Positions 13,245 through 25,400 of a DNA stretch of 60,000 bases are shown piece after piece. Within the stretch, counting starts at the first letter, position 1; each line of letters begins with the position of its first letter. Source of the DNA: Owenia fusiformis (lineage: Eukaryota > Annelida > Polychaeta > Sabellida > Oweniidae); contig CAIIXF020000002.1 in assembly GCA_903813345.2 (NCBI GenBank), positions 16,254,467-16,314,466 of the forward strand. Reading direction: 5' to 3'. Below the pieces are notes generated by a model. The model saw nothing but the letters and a program-made list of their open reading frames with translations. It was not told where the DNA came from and did not search any database. The position numbers were made by a program, and so were the translations under genes.

Positions 13245-14236
13245 CCATAGTGATTTTTGGGAAGGTTAAGACCTCTAGAGTAAGAAAATATGTGATAGCA
13301 TTGCAGCAGTTGTAGCTAAATGGGTGTTATCACCCATTTTTCAAAATGGCCGCCGGTGCACATGTCACAATATAAGAGTGGGTATATCTAAGCACACTGA
13401 GATGCAAAAACTGTGATTTTAGGACCTATGTCTAGGTTTTAGGGGCCAAGGATTTCATTTATGTCTAAATCTTAGTCATCAAACAATTGTTTCTGATAGA
13501 AATCCAAGATGGCTGCCAAAATGGGTGCAAAAACGAATGTAACTACTGTTAATGCTCAAGAAACACTCAAGAACAATGATTTTTGAGCCCATATGTCTAT
13601 GTTTTAGAGGTGAAGGATTTGATTTATGTCTAAATCTGAGTCATCAAATAATTACTTTTCATAAAAATCCAAGATGGCCACCAAAATGGATGCCAAATCG
13701 AATATATGTAACTATTGATTTAAGCTCAAAGAACAGTTTAGAACAGTGATTTTGGAGACCATATCTAGGTTTTAAGGGTCAAGGATTTGACGTCTAAATC
13801 TAAGTCATCAAACAATTACATTAAATAAAAAATCCAAGATGGCCACCAAAATGGCTGCCAAAATGAATATTCAACTATTGATTTAAGCTCAAAGAACAGT
13901 TAAGAACAGTGATTTTGGAGCACATGTCTGCGTTTAAGGGGTCAAGGATTTCATGTATGTCTAAATCTTAGGCATCAAACAATTACTTTATATAGAAATC
14001 CAAGATGGCCACCAAAATCAGCGCCAAAATGAATATTTAACTGATTGATTTAAGCTCATAGAAAAGTTGAGAACTGTGATTTTGGAGACAATGTCTAGGT
14101 TTAAGGGGTCAAAGATTTGACTTGTGTCTAAATCTTAGTCATCAAACAATTACTTTATATAGAAATTCAAGATGGCCATCAAAATGGGTGCCAAAATGAA
14201 TATTCAACTATTGATTTAAGCTCAAATAACAGTTAA

Positions 14237-14686
14237 GGATGCAGTACCGGGTCGGTTTTCACGTCTGTTTGCGCAGGTTTGACTTCCGGTTTGAGAAAAC
14301 TAGCTCCCAAGAACGTCATTTTCGCATTTAGTCATTCAAAAATTATAGTTTATTTCGATAATGATGATTCCAGAAAAGAATTAAATTGCAAATATTTTAT
14401 CAAGCATATTTTATTCCTTTCACTTTTGTGGGAATACTTGTTCTTGAGTCGCAATTAGTGAATACGAAAACCAGGGTTCGAAAGGTGCCAGCTCTATTGA
14501 AAACTCAAAAAAGTAAAAAGATTCATTTTGGGTGGGTAAAATAATTATTTTATTTTGTAATTACCAGAGGGTCAATCCTCTTCATATTGCACTTGGATGA
14601 TGATAACATCATAGTGATACATTGTAAAAAATATGAGCAAAATCCAATATCTGGAACTTATTCTACGCTGACCTGGTACTGCATCC
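14237..14686. mobile_element. 450-bp MITE with TTAA target duplication (piggyBac/Kolobok-like)
   Basis: Inserted in a ~165-bp unit of foldback copy 1. The ends GGATGCAGTACC and GGTACTGCATCC are perfect complements flanked by TTAA (14233–14236 and 14687–14690). Sister units read GAACAGTTAAGAACAGTGAT across the same point, giving the empty site. TTAA duplication is typical of piggyBac and Kolobok elements. It is non-coding. Confidence 0.9.
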
Positions 14687-15835
14687 TTAAGAAGAGTGAT
14701 TTTGGAGACAATGTCTAGGTTTTAGGGGTCAAAGGTTTCATTAATGTCTAAATCTGAGTCATCAAATAATTGCTTTTCATAGAAATCCAAGATGGTCACC
14801 AAAATAGGTGCCAATAACAAGTAAATTTGGATTTAAGCTGAAAGAACAGTTTATAACAGTAATTTGAGACTATGTCAAGATTTTTGGTGTCAAGAATTTC
14901 AGTTATGCTTAAAACTATAACTAATTCCTTCATTTGGATCCAAGATGGCTTTTATTTATTATCTAAACATATAGAGGAGTTAGAACATTGATTTTTGATA
15001 TTTTAAGTTTGTGAGGTCAATGATTTTAATTTTGTCTTTAATAAAATCAACAAACATTTTATTTATATAGATATCCAAGATGGCCTCCAAAATGGCCGCC
15101 AAAATGAATTCATATAACTATCCATTTAACCACATAGATCACCAAGAACAATAATTTTGGAAGCAATGTTTACTTTAAGGAGGTCAAGAATTTCAGTTAT
15201 CTAGAGCTATGCCATGAAACAATCTGTGATTAATATCAGAATTCAAGATGGATGCCAAAGTGTTAATATTCATAAAAGGTCAAATAAGATCAAACAATTA
15301 CATGAACATTTGCGAAATAAAATCTTAGGTATAATCATCGCATTAGCAATATTACTGTAATTTGCCTTCCTTTCCTTTAGTTTTGTGGTGGCTCAGTATC
15401 ATAAACATAGACTATAGAAAGAAGTAGACTGCCCATAGGAAGAAGTAGATTTAATTATTGGATGGAGAAGATCAGGCACAAGAAATTCCTCAAAGACATG
15501 TGTATCATACACCAGAAAGAGTTTGATGAAGATAAACATTTTAGTCAGTCCTCAAAATTGTGACTCTGCAGCCATTTTGATGGCCATCTTGGATATCAAA
15601 ATAAAGGAATTATTTTATGACTTAATTATAGACAGAAGTGAAATTCTTGGCCTCTTAAACCTGGACATGGTCTCCAAAATCACTGTCCTTAACTGTTCTT
15701 TGAGCTTATATCAATAGTTACATATTCATTTCAGCACCCATTTTGGTGGCCATTTTGGATTTCTATAAAAAGTAATTATTTGATTACTTATATTTAGACA
15801 TAAATGAAATCCTTGGCCCCTACAAAATAGACAGA

Positions 15836-16434
15836 TGCTGGAATTACAACATGCGTTTTAGAAAGGCGCCTAAGGTTTTAACCCGGTTTGAAAGTAATAA
15901 CTATTGCGGTTTTACAAAAGCGCTTTTCCTAAACTCCTAGAACCCTAGTCACTAGAAAACGACTTAAATCATAAGCCGCTTTTGGAGTGTAGTGAAAAAC
16001 CGATCGGTTTTTTTTAAAACGCCCTACCTGGGTTTTTACCATTTGCCCTAAACGAAATAAGACGTATTTCCAATGCTACACATTTGGGCCACCGCAAAAA
16101 TACAGGAAATGATGGATGGGAGCCAAAAGATGCAATAGGTCATCAAATCATATCGCAAAACTTGAAAGTAAGTTCACATCACTTAAGCAAAAGTCTCGGT
16201 TACATTTTCTTTTAAATGCTAAAAGAATACATTTATTGTAGATGTACACATCTGCTGGATATTCTCCATATCTACATCGTTAAAAGTGCCTGAAAGGCGT
16301 TTTAAAAATGACAGGTGTAATTTCAAAATAAAATTCCTAAGGCGCGTTAGAATTGTTGGTGTAATCAGGATTGCGATTTTGTAAAGCGCTTTCTACTAAA
16401 GTGCTTTTAGCGGTTTTCTGGTGTAATTCCAGCA
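15836..16434. mobile_element. 599-bp MITE with 3-bp (AGA) target duplication
   Basis: Inserted in the right arm of foldback copy 1. The ends TGCTGGAATTACA and TGTAATTCCAGCA are flanked by AGA (15833–15835 and 16435–16437). Removing the element and one AGA restores the sister-unit sequence around AGACATGGTCTCC with only local substitutions. The interior has GGCGC and GCGCTTT sub-terminal motifs on both sides. The superfamily is not determined. Confidence 0.8.
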
Positions 16435-17181
16435 AGAGTCTCCAAAATTACTGTTCTGAACTGTTCTTTTAGCTTAAATCAATAGTTACATCTTCATTTT
16501 TGCATCCATTTTGGTGGCCATCTTGGATTTCTATAAAAAGCAATTGTTTGATGACTTAGATTTAGACATAAATGAAATCCTTGACCCTTAAAACCGAGAC
16601 ATGATCTCCAAAATCACTGTTCTTTGAGCTTAGATCAATAGTTACATTTTCGTTTTGGCACCCATTTTGGTGGCCATCTTGTATTTTTATGAAAAGGTAA
16701 TTATTTACTATTATTTATGACTCCGATTTAGACATAAATGAAATCATTGCCTCAAGAACTGTGACATGATCTCCAAAATCACTGTTTTTAACTGTTCTTC
16801 GAGCTTAAATCAATGGTTACATACCGGTATTCGTTTTGGCACCCATTTTGGTGGCCATCTTGGATTTCTATAAGAAGTAATTGCTTGATGACATAGATTT
16901 AGACATAAATGAAATCTTTGACCCCTAAAACCGTAACATAGGCCCTAAAATCACAGTTTCTGCATCTCAGTGTGCTTAGATATACCCACTCTTATATTGT
17001 AACACGTGCACCGGCGGCCATTTTGAAAAATGGGTGATAACACCCATTTAGCTACAACTGTTGCAATGCTATCACATATTTTCTTACTCTAGAGGTCTTA
17101 ACCTTCCCAAAAATCACTATGGCGATTATTCCCCTGATTTGATACCGATAACCTAAATTTTGGGGTGAAGCTGATGGCCTA

Positions 17182-19450
17182 AGATGTTGTGATTACAAAA
17201 TTCAGCCATTTTTTCACTTCAGATTTTGAATCACGACTTTTGGTCTTATCACAAGACAAAAAATTGTAAGACACAAGAAGTGATCAAGATATTAGCCCAC
17301 ATCTTTTGGATTGCTGATTATGATTTTATAGCCAGTTTGTCAGATTCTGACATTTCCATTGTTTGAAAATATTGAGATTGCATTCTGGGAGCCAACCCTC
17401 CTCGCTCAAAAACTGAGATTTTTTTCATTTTTGCAGATTGGACAGTTTAATTACTATATCTAAATAGGAAAAATAAAATATGGTCAATGACTTTCACAAT
17501 TAATTGTAAATGGTTTCCAAAACAGTAACAATTCGTTCCAGATTCTGAGTGACAGTCACAAAAGCAAAGGCTATTTTGAAATTGATCACTTCTTTCTCAT
17601 GGTGACACGAAAGGCCAAAGGCCATTGACACTAAAATACTTTATTTCATGAAAATCTGGTTTAAAACAAACAGAATATTGAAATACTATTTTACACAAAA
17701 ATAAATTGAAATTTATTAGCACAATATCTAATACATATTTCTATAATACATAGTTCTACTACCGTACATGTATGTTGCCAATAACATATCAGTTACTCCA
17801 GTACATATACAATGTTATCCCTGTTCATGTACAATGGCATAAACATACATGCTTGATATAGCAAGTACATGTATATATACAGATGTAGAAAAGACATTGT
17901 ACTACTAATATACACTTATATTAAATACAAATGTAATTTTGTGACAACAAAAATACATATTAAAAATACATATGCCTTGAAAACTAGTCATATAAGTTGA
18001 AATATGACTTTAACATTAACCTTCATGAATGATAATATTATCATGACCAAGGTGTTATAAGGAAAGAATCTTTTACAGAGCAATTTTTAAGATTTTTACT
18101 TATATCAGTTTTTATACTTTCTGATTGAATAACTGAATTTATTTTATCAAACATGCAGTTGTACGATTGGTCAAAACTGAGTCACATGTCACAAAAGATC
18201 AAGAATATAATCACGACACATACATTGAAGTTTTAACCTATATAAATGCATTAATCCATGTTTACATGTAAACATATGAATGAATTATATTTGACAGTAA
18301 TATAATAAAACAAATATTTCATTCTGTATTTTATGAATACCCATCACACTTGTGTTCACCTCAATAGAATGAAATATTATTATTATAATACTGTATGCAG
18401 TTAATGTTCTCCATATTAAATAGATTCTCCCTTTATTGAAATATGTACTACTCTAATCAAATGAATGAATGTTTATTATGACAGAAGTGGATGAATTAAA
18501 ATTACAACAAAAATAACAAAACAATATTAAGATCTGAGCCTATTCCAAGGAGTATGCACCAAAAAATATTTTCTAATATTTACAATAAATCTTGAAATAT
18601 TGAAAGTTAAATGGTAGGGTTTTCATGTGAAAGTGTGAGTACTGTTTAGAATTATACAACACAATATAAAATGTAGTAGTACGATTCATCCTAGAACTAC
18701 TTATACAATGTCTAACTTGTACCATACAGTATTAATTGTGCTAATACTCAATACATTATTTGGACTATGCTTGCCCAAGTCGGTCTCTTTTACTTATCTT
18801 GATTTCTATTATTATGGTAATAATTCAAGATCAGGATAAGTAAAAAATACCGACTTGGGCAAGGCTATTATTTGGACATAAATAGTAATTCTGTTGCACA
18901 TGTTGTAGTTTACGTGATAAACTCGTTGGGAAATAAACCAAACACTCAGCTTGTTGATTTAGAAATATGACAATGTCGACAAATATGAGCTCTGAACTGT
19001 ACATGATACATCACCTGGATGTCACTCCCTGTTAATTTCTTAAACATGTCTGGCTTTTTTACACCTTAACCTATTGATGGCTAATTGATGGTGTTTTCAC
19101 AGATTATTCATCTCTAGATTTCTCACAGGTGTAATTCTGGTCAGAAAACAGGTGAGGCAAATTTTAATAAATTTTAATAGGTGAGGCAAGTTTAAGATTT
19201 TGAGGTTAAAATGCTACAATTGGACAACAGTTTAACAGTTTCAAATAAAAATTAGCCTGTATAATTTTTTTTTCTCTAAAACATTGTATCAACAATATTT
19301 TTCAGTAAAAATTTGGTGATGTCCTTGCCTTTCTTGTTTTAAGCCTGACAACGCCCATGTTTTTTGCAAAGATTTATGACCAGGTGATATTTCATGAACA
19401 AATCTTTTGAGGCAAACTCAGATGAGATTTCAGTGTTTCTCTTCACAGTT
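17182..19450. other. Downstream flank of SPCS3
   Basis: AT-rich DNA next to the SPCS3 stop codon, so part of it is probably SPCS3 3' UTR. Several minus-strand AATAAA candidates exist (for example near 18430 and 18470), but I cannot choose one. The stretch 17760–17960 is rich in GTACATGTA-type simple sequence. Apart from the small palindromic element at 18766–18866, I see no feature here. Confidence 0.5.
18766..18866. mobile_element. 101-bp hairpin MITE with 11-bp flanking direct repeats
   Basis: TTGCCCAAGTCGGT at the left pairs with ACCGACTTGGGCAA at the right. CTTTTACTTATC pairs with GATAAGTAAAAAA, and the middle also pairs, giving an almost complete hairpin. Both sides carry ATTATTTGGAC (18755–18765 and 18867–18877), which reads as an 11-bp target duplication. 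Mutator-type elements make 8–11-bp duplications; that assignment is inference. Confidence 0.75.
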
Positions 19451-22400
19451 TTACACCTTGTTGACGGCATATTCATTTGGAAATGCAAATGAATGTTCCC
19501 CTAGTCCACGGATCTTTGGTAATCCTCCTGCATTAGGGATGACATTCCATGATAAAGTTAGTGTTACATTCTGGTTTCCCCTGAAAGTAGAAATCACAAG
19601 AAAATTACAAAACATTTTGACAAATTCACCCCATAATTACTCGTCATTTACAGGCCAGGGTCACTGAAACTCGATTTGTTTTTGTCATTAAGGAGTTTAA
19701 GCTTGCAATTTTTTTCACAACCTAAACGTGAATGGAAAATATTTAAGCGATGCATTTGTATGGGCGATTGGTCATATGTATAGGTTGGCGTTTCGATTTT
19801 ACTGTACTCCTGGTAAATTTTGACGCTATAAAATTTTGCAATTTTTCAAAAATGCAATTTCGCAGCTTTTTAATTTCGCGGATTTGAGTTGATGACATAG
19901 GAATTTCTTAGACACCTTCCGATTACCGTGAATCAATGCGTATTTGGCTTTTTTAGCTCGTTCAGAATCCGAATAATGTGTGTATTTCCCACGTTTATGG
20001 CATTTATTTGAATATTCTTGAATGGCTTTTTCAACTTCAATTGGTAGAATATCATTGTCGCTAACAGTTCACAATTTAACTACATTCGCGAACAAAGCGA
20101 AATTAAATCGCACGCGAACAATACCCGGAGTACAGTATATGCTAGATTAAACTCCCTATTATTAATCAAATCAGAGTGTAGATTTATCATTGTTGACAAA
20201 GTTATCCAAAAGGTAAATAATGACACCAAATTACAAGCTACTTACAGCCAAATGATGGTCACAAAAATAGTGGCTTAACAATATTGAACTACTTCTTGGC
20301 TAAGACAGAGTTTATGAAATATTTGTTTTGTTATGGTTTGATTTCCCACTCACTTGAGACCATGTCCATCATCCCAGAAGTAATACTTTGCATTCATGCT
20401 CCTGTAGTCCAGGTTGGCATTGTCACCACGATTTATGATCTTGTCCCATAATACAACTTGGTTTAACACCTGAAACAATATAACATATAAGTTTGTACTG
20501 TACAACAAAGTATCTGATTTCAGTTAATATTGTGTATTATTAAGTGATATTATAAAAACACATCCCTCAGAAATATATACAGATATTAAATGATCACAGA
20601 ATCAAATATTTGTTTTATTAATTCCCCATTTAAGTTGTACACAACATTAAAGTAAGAAGTACCATTTCATATCTGCTTTAATATTGTTACGATATGATAT
20701 TTTGTTTCAAAATGTTTACGAAATTTCGAAATGTTTACCAATATTCTGTTATAATTCACGATATCCATCACACCATGAATAAAAATTAGATTCGGATCTT
20801 CCATGTTTAAAGGAATATTCCTTGCCAAACCATCTCTCTCCTCATATGGTAGCTATAACCATATATATGCTTGCCATGTTTAGCAAAACACGCAAAAATG
20901 TTTTGAGATGGTCAAATTTGATCACTTAGAAATGTGATGCTCAATTCCAGTAAGCTGCCATCTTTTAAAATTTCACACAGGAAGTGATGTCATCGACTCT
21001 CAACTTTGCATATAGCATTAGGTGAGGAGCTATTAAGAATTACAAAACCAGCTAAATATTCTTTTTCAACTTTGTATCTTATTTAATCCTTCTGAAAATC
21101 TCTCCTTTTATTCTAAGTTGACAAGCTCTGAAAATATTTTTGCACAGAATGCAATGATCACTTGTCTGGAAGTGATTTTGTGCTACATTCCTATACTGTT
21201 ATGGGCAAGGTTATAGAAGTTGAGAGTTAAAGATATCACTTCCTGCAAGAAATCTTAAAAGATGGCAGCTCACTGAAAATAAGCACTAGATTTTTAAATG
21301 ATCAATATTGACCATATTAAAACATTTTCCCATGTTTTGCTAAATATGGAAACTATATAGCTACCATATCAAGAGAGAAAGGGTCTGGCAAGGAATATTC
21401 CTTTAAGTCCATAGTCTTCCTGCTTTGATTAGTTGGCATTTTGAATACATTTGTTAAATCTTTATCCAGTGTTTGTTATACAGTTTTAACCTTTTCTTGT
21501 GACAATTTCCTGATACAACCTCACCGTCTGTCATATCAGATGAAAATACTTTTTACTAAATTCCTACTCTTCACATGTTTCCTAAGCAGGGAGACATGGA
21601 ATATCTCTATATATTTTTAGAAAAAACATTTCGCTACACTGCACTTTCAGCTGATGAAATTGAAGAGAAAGGACATAAGATTAATCGTACCATATGTCAT
21701 AATGTCTTAATTATGTTAATTAGATGCTTTGTGTTATGTCATAATTGTACAAATGTGTTACGTCACAATCTATGGAATAAACGCAGTTGATAGTCAGACA
21801 CGACACGAGTGAAGTTAAATTCTCATAACATGGTGACTAGATGTGGTTAAAATTGGATTAAATTGGTGTTTATGCCGGATATTACTCATATATAGTGCCC
21901 GATAATCCTATAGGACAGTAATGGCATCATTTAGACTGACACCACCGGAAAATTTGGATACAAATAACCCGAAACTATGGAGGTTCTGGAAGCAACGCTT
22001 CACAAGATTCAGGACAGCGGCAAAACTTGATTCTGAATCGGAGGAAAGCCAGATAAACAGTTTACTTTATATTATGGGTCCCAGATCAGAAGCGATCTAT
22101 AACAGCTTTATATTCGCAGAAGGAGAGGATAGATCTAAATATGAAACCATTTTGAGGAAATTCGACGAGTATTTCGTTCCTAAAGTTAATGTGATAGACG
22201 AGCAGCGGCGTTTTCATGAGATCGCACAAAACTCTTCGTCTGTTGACACGTTCCTGAGAGAACTTTACGAACAATCAGAGGTTTGCGCTTTCGAAAATAA
22301 AGAGACGGAAATACTTCATCAGTTCGTTAATGGACTATCTAACGTGGAACTTCAAAACAAGATAAAACTGATGGACTATTCTAAACTCACGTTGCATCGA

Positions 22401-25400
22401 TGTATTGAAATGGCAAGAATCCGAGAGGCTGTGCACGAGACTGGCCCGCCTCAACCTGTTGATGCGATTAAAGCCCGTGGAAATAGTTCAAATCACCGCA
22501 AACAGAAACCCGACCGTGAATGTGGTAACTGTCTTCGTAAGCATGCAGAGGGGCAGTGTAATGCCCATGGAAAACAATGTTCCGCCTGTAAGGGCATCGG
22601 GCATTTTAAAAGAGCATGTCGCAAGACAAAAGGTGGGACTGTTAATAAACTTCCGAGTAAAAGCTCAAACAAGAAAATTGAATCTACAGAATACGTAGAA
22701 GATCAAGATGAGGATTATGTATTCCTATCGGAAATGGTAATTCCCAATGACCCAGGCATTCCAGGGTTACCAGACCGGATCTTCGGGACAGATGTCGATG
22801 TACGCTCACAAGCTTCACCCGTTCCAGGTAGCCAGAGTGACAATATTAATACATCACCGCTTGCTGATTATGTTGATATTGACAATATGACAGACGTCAC
22901 AGATGTGAATGATCAAGTACCACCGTGGTTTAAAGAACTTAGGATAGCAGGTAACAATCCCATTCGTTTCAAAATTGATTCAGGGGCTGATGTTACCATG
23001 ATCACCAGTGATACATACTCTAGTTTGCCCAATCCTCCTCCATTACGTCCGAGTAGAGTTAAGCTCAGTAGTCCAGGGGGTCCTGTCAAATGTAAAGGGG
23101 TGTTTACCGCTCAAATTCCCCATGCGTCACGCAAATACAGGGTAAACATGCACGTCGCAGATACTTTTTCTGGGGTAAATCTTTTGTCCAGGGGCTGTGC
23201 TGTAGCCATGGGTCTTTTCAAAGATTTAGGGTCTGTTCATGATACCTTTAATGACTGTTACGGTGACGTTGGTAAGATTGACTGTAAGCCAGTTCACATT
23301 GACCTAAAATCAGACGCTGTGCCTTATAGTGTACCTTGCTCCAGACGTTTACCTTTACCATTAATGGCTAGAGTGAAACATAAGTTAGAAAAGCTTGAAT
23401 CTCAAAGTGTTATTTCACGCGTTACTAGTGCCACTGATTGGTGTGCTCCCATTATCGCGGTAGAAAAGAAAAATGATGCTGATCCAAGAATTTGTGTGGA
23501 TTTACGTCGTCTAAATCTCAGTGTGAAACGTGAGAAGTTTATCCTCCCTACGCCAGAAGACGTTTTGCACAAGTTGGCCGGCTCCACCGTTTTTAGTATT
23601 TTGGACGCGTCGAGTTCTTTTTGGGGTCTCACATTAGATCACGAATCATCTCTATTGACTACGTTCATTACGCCTTTTGGAAGGTATAAGTTCAATCGCG
23701 TACCATTTGGTCTTAACTTCGCAAGTGAACTTTATCAGAGACATATGAGTGACATATTTTCGAAGGTTGATGGTGCCGAGGTCGTAATCGACGATATAAT
23801 CGTACATGGAAAAACTCAAGCAGAACATGATAAAAATCTCAAGAACGTGATGGAACTCGTAAGAAAGGTAGGGATAAAGCTCAATCGCCGAAAGTGTAAG
23901 TTTTCATTGCCGGAAGTCACATTTGTTGGCAATCGAATTTCAAAGGACGGTGTCGCTCCTTCACAAGAACACATAAAGGCAATTCAACAGCTAAATACAC
24001 CTACTGACGTCACAGAACTACGTAGATTTTTAGGTATGGTCAATTTTCTATGTCGTTTCGTGAAAAACTTAGCTGAAGTTGCAGCTCCGTTGTATGCATT
24101 GCTTAGAAAGGATGTTGTTTTTCAATGGGAAAAAGCCCAAGATAATGCTTTCAACGAAATCAAACGAATGATATGCAACGCGCCGGTACTAGCGTTTTAC
24201 GAAGTTTCTCGTCCTACTATTGTTAGCGCAGATAGTTCTAGCTACGGAATCGGGGCGTGTCTTCTTCAGAAAAGTAAAGATGACATTTGGAGACCGGTTG
24301 CATTCGGATCAAGAAGTTTATCTGAATCGGAAAAGAAGTATGCCCAAATTGAGAAGGAATGCCTTGCTTCGGTATGGGGGTGTGAACATTTTTCCAGATA
24401 TTTAGTCGGTTTACCCGAATTTGAAATTTTTACGGACCACAAACCCCTTGTGCCGTTGATAAATTCCAAAGACATTGATAAAGCGCCGATTAGGTGCCAG
24501 AGACTTCTTATGCGATTGATGCGCTTCAACGTGCGTGCTAAATATGTCCCGGGAAAGGATATGGTAATAGCGGACACATTATCGCGCGACCCGATGAAAC
24601 CGTGTAATGAAAAACAGGATGATTTTGAAGTAGATATAGAATCTTATCTGTACTCACTTGACAGAAATAGACCTATCGCTGATCAGTTATTGGAGAAAAT
24701 CCGCGAAGCTACAACTTTGGATGCTGATCTTTTACAGGTAAACAAATACATTTCTCTTGGATGGCCACAATCTATTAAGAGTGTACCGCCAGCTATCAAG
24801 CCATATTTTGCAGACCAAGGTATGTTGAGTTTATATAACGGAGTTATAACACATGGCTCGCGTGTTGTCGTACCTCGGAGTTTGCAGAGGGATATGCTTG
24901 AACGCATCCATCATGGTCATTTGGGCATTACAAAATGCAGATTGCGCGCGAATCAATCTGTATGGTGGCCTGGAATGAGTTCGCAGATAAAAGATATGGT
25001 AAGTAAATGTGCTCATTGTGTTGTTTCAAGGCCAACTCAAAAGCATGAACCACTAATACCTACTATTCTACCTGATAGGCCATGGTCATTAATCGCAGCG
25101 GATCTTTGCGAGTTCCAGAATCAACACTGGTTGGTGATCGTGGATTACTTCTCTCGTTTCCCAGAGATCGCGCTCATGAATAAAAACATTACATCAAAGA
25201 ATGTGATAGACAAAATGAAAGGCATATTTGCCAGATATGGTATTGCTGATGTTGTGTCGGATAACGGTCCTCAATTCGCAAGTCAAGAGTTTGCAGATTT
25301 TGCTAAGAAATACAATTTCCGTCACATAACTAGCTCGCCACATTTAAGTCAGTCAAACGGACAAGTAGAGAGAGGAGTGCAAATAATCAAACGGTTCCTA

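Larger units (their letters stand above)
11865..17179. mobile_element. Large foldback element with tandem-repeat arms, copy 1
   Basis: Terminal inverted repeats GGCCATCAGC / GCTGATGGCC flanked by TA (11863–11864 and 17180–17181). Each arm starts with a unique outer segment containing AATCGCCATAGTGATTTTTGG and CAAAATGGCCGCCGGTGCAC. It then runs through tandem units of ~165 bp, marked by CCAAGATGGCCACCAAAATG at about 13503, 13670, 13834, 13999, 14167 and 14789 in the left arm, with the complement in the right arm. The arms meet at a unique ~180-bp core (about 15390–15560). Three other transposons have inserted: 11919–13244, 14237–14686 and 15836–16434. Copy 2 at 28167–31022 lies in the opposite orientation. 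There is no transposase. The structure resembles FB/TU foldback elements, while the TA flanks recall mariner; class uncertain. Confidence 0.88.

Noticed and set aside
15523-15717. 64-codon ORF in the foldback core of copy 1
   Set aside because: It crosses from the core into the repeat arm and is not open in copy 2.
24266-24577. Minus-strand ORFs inside the Gypsy gag-pol
   Set aside because: Antisense shadows of a 1371-codon frame with complete domain order.
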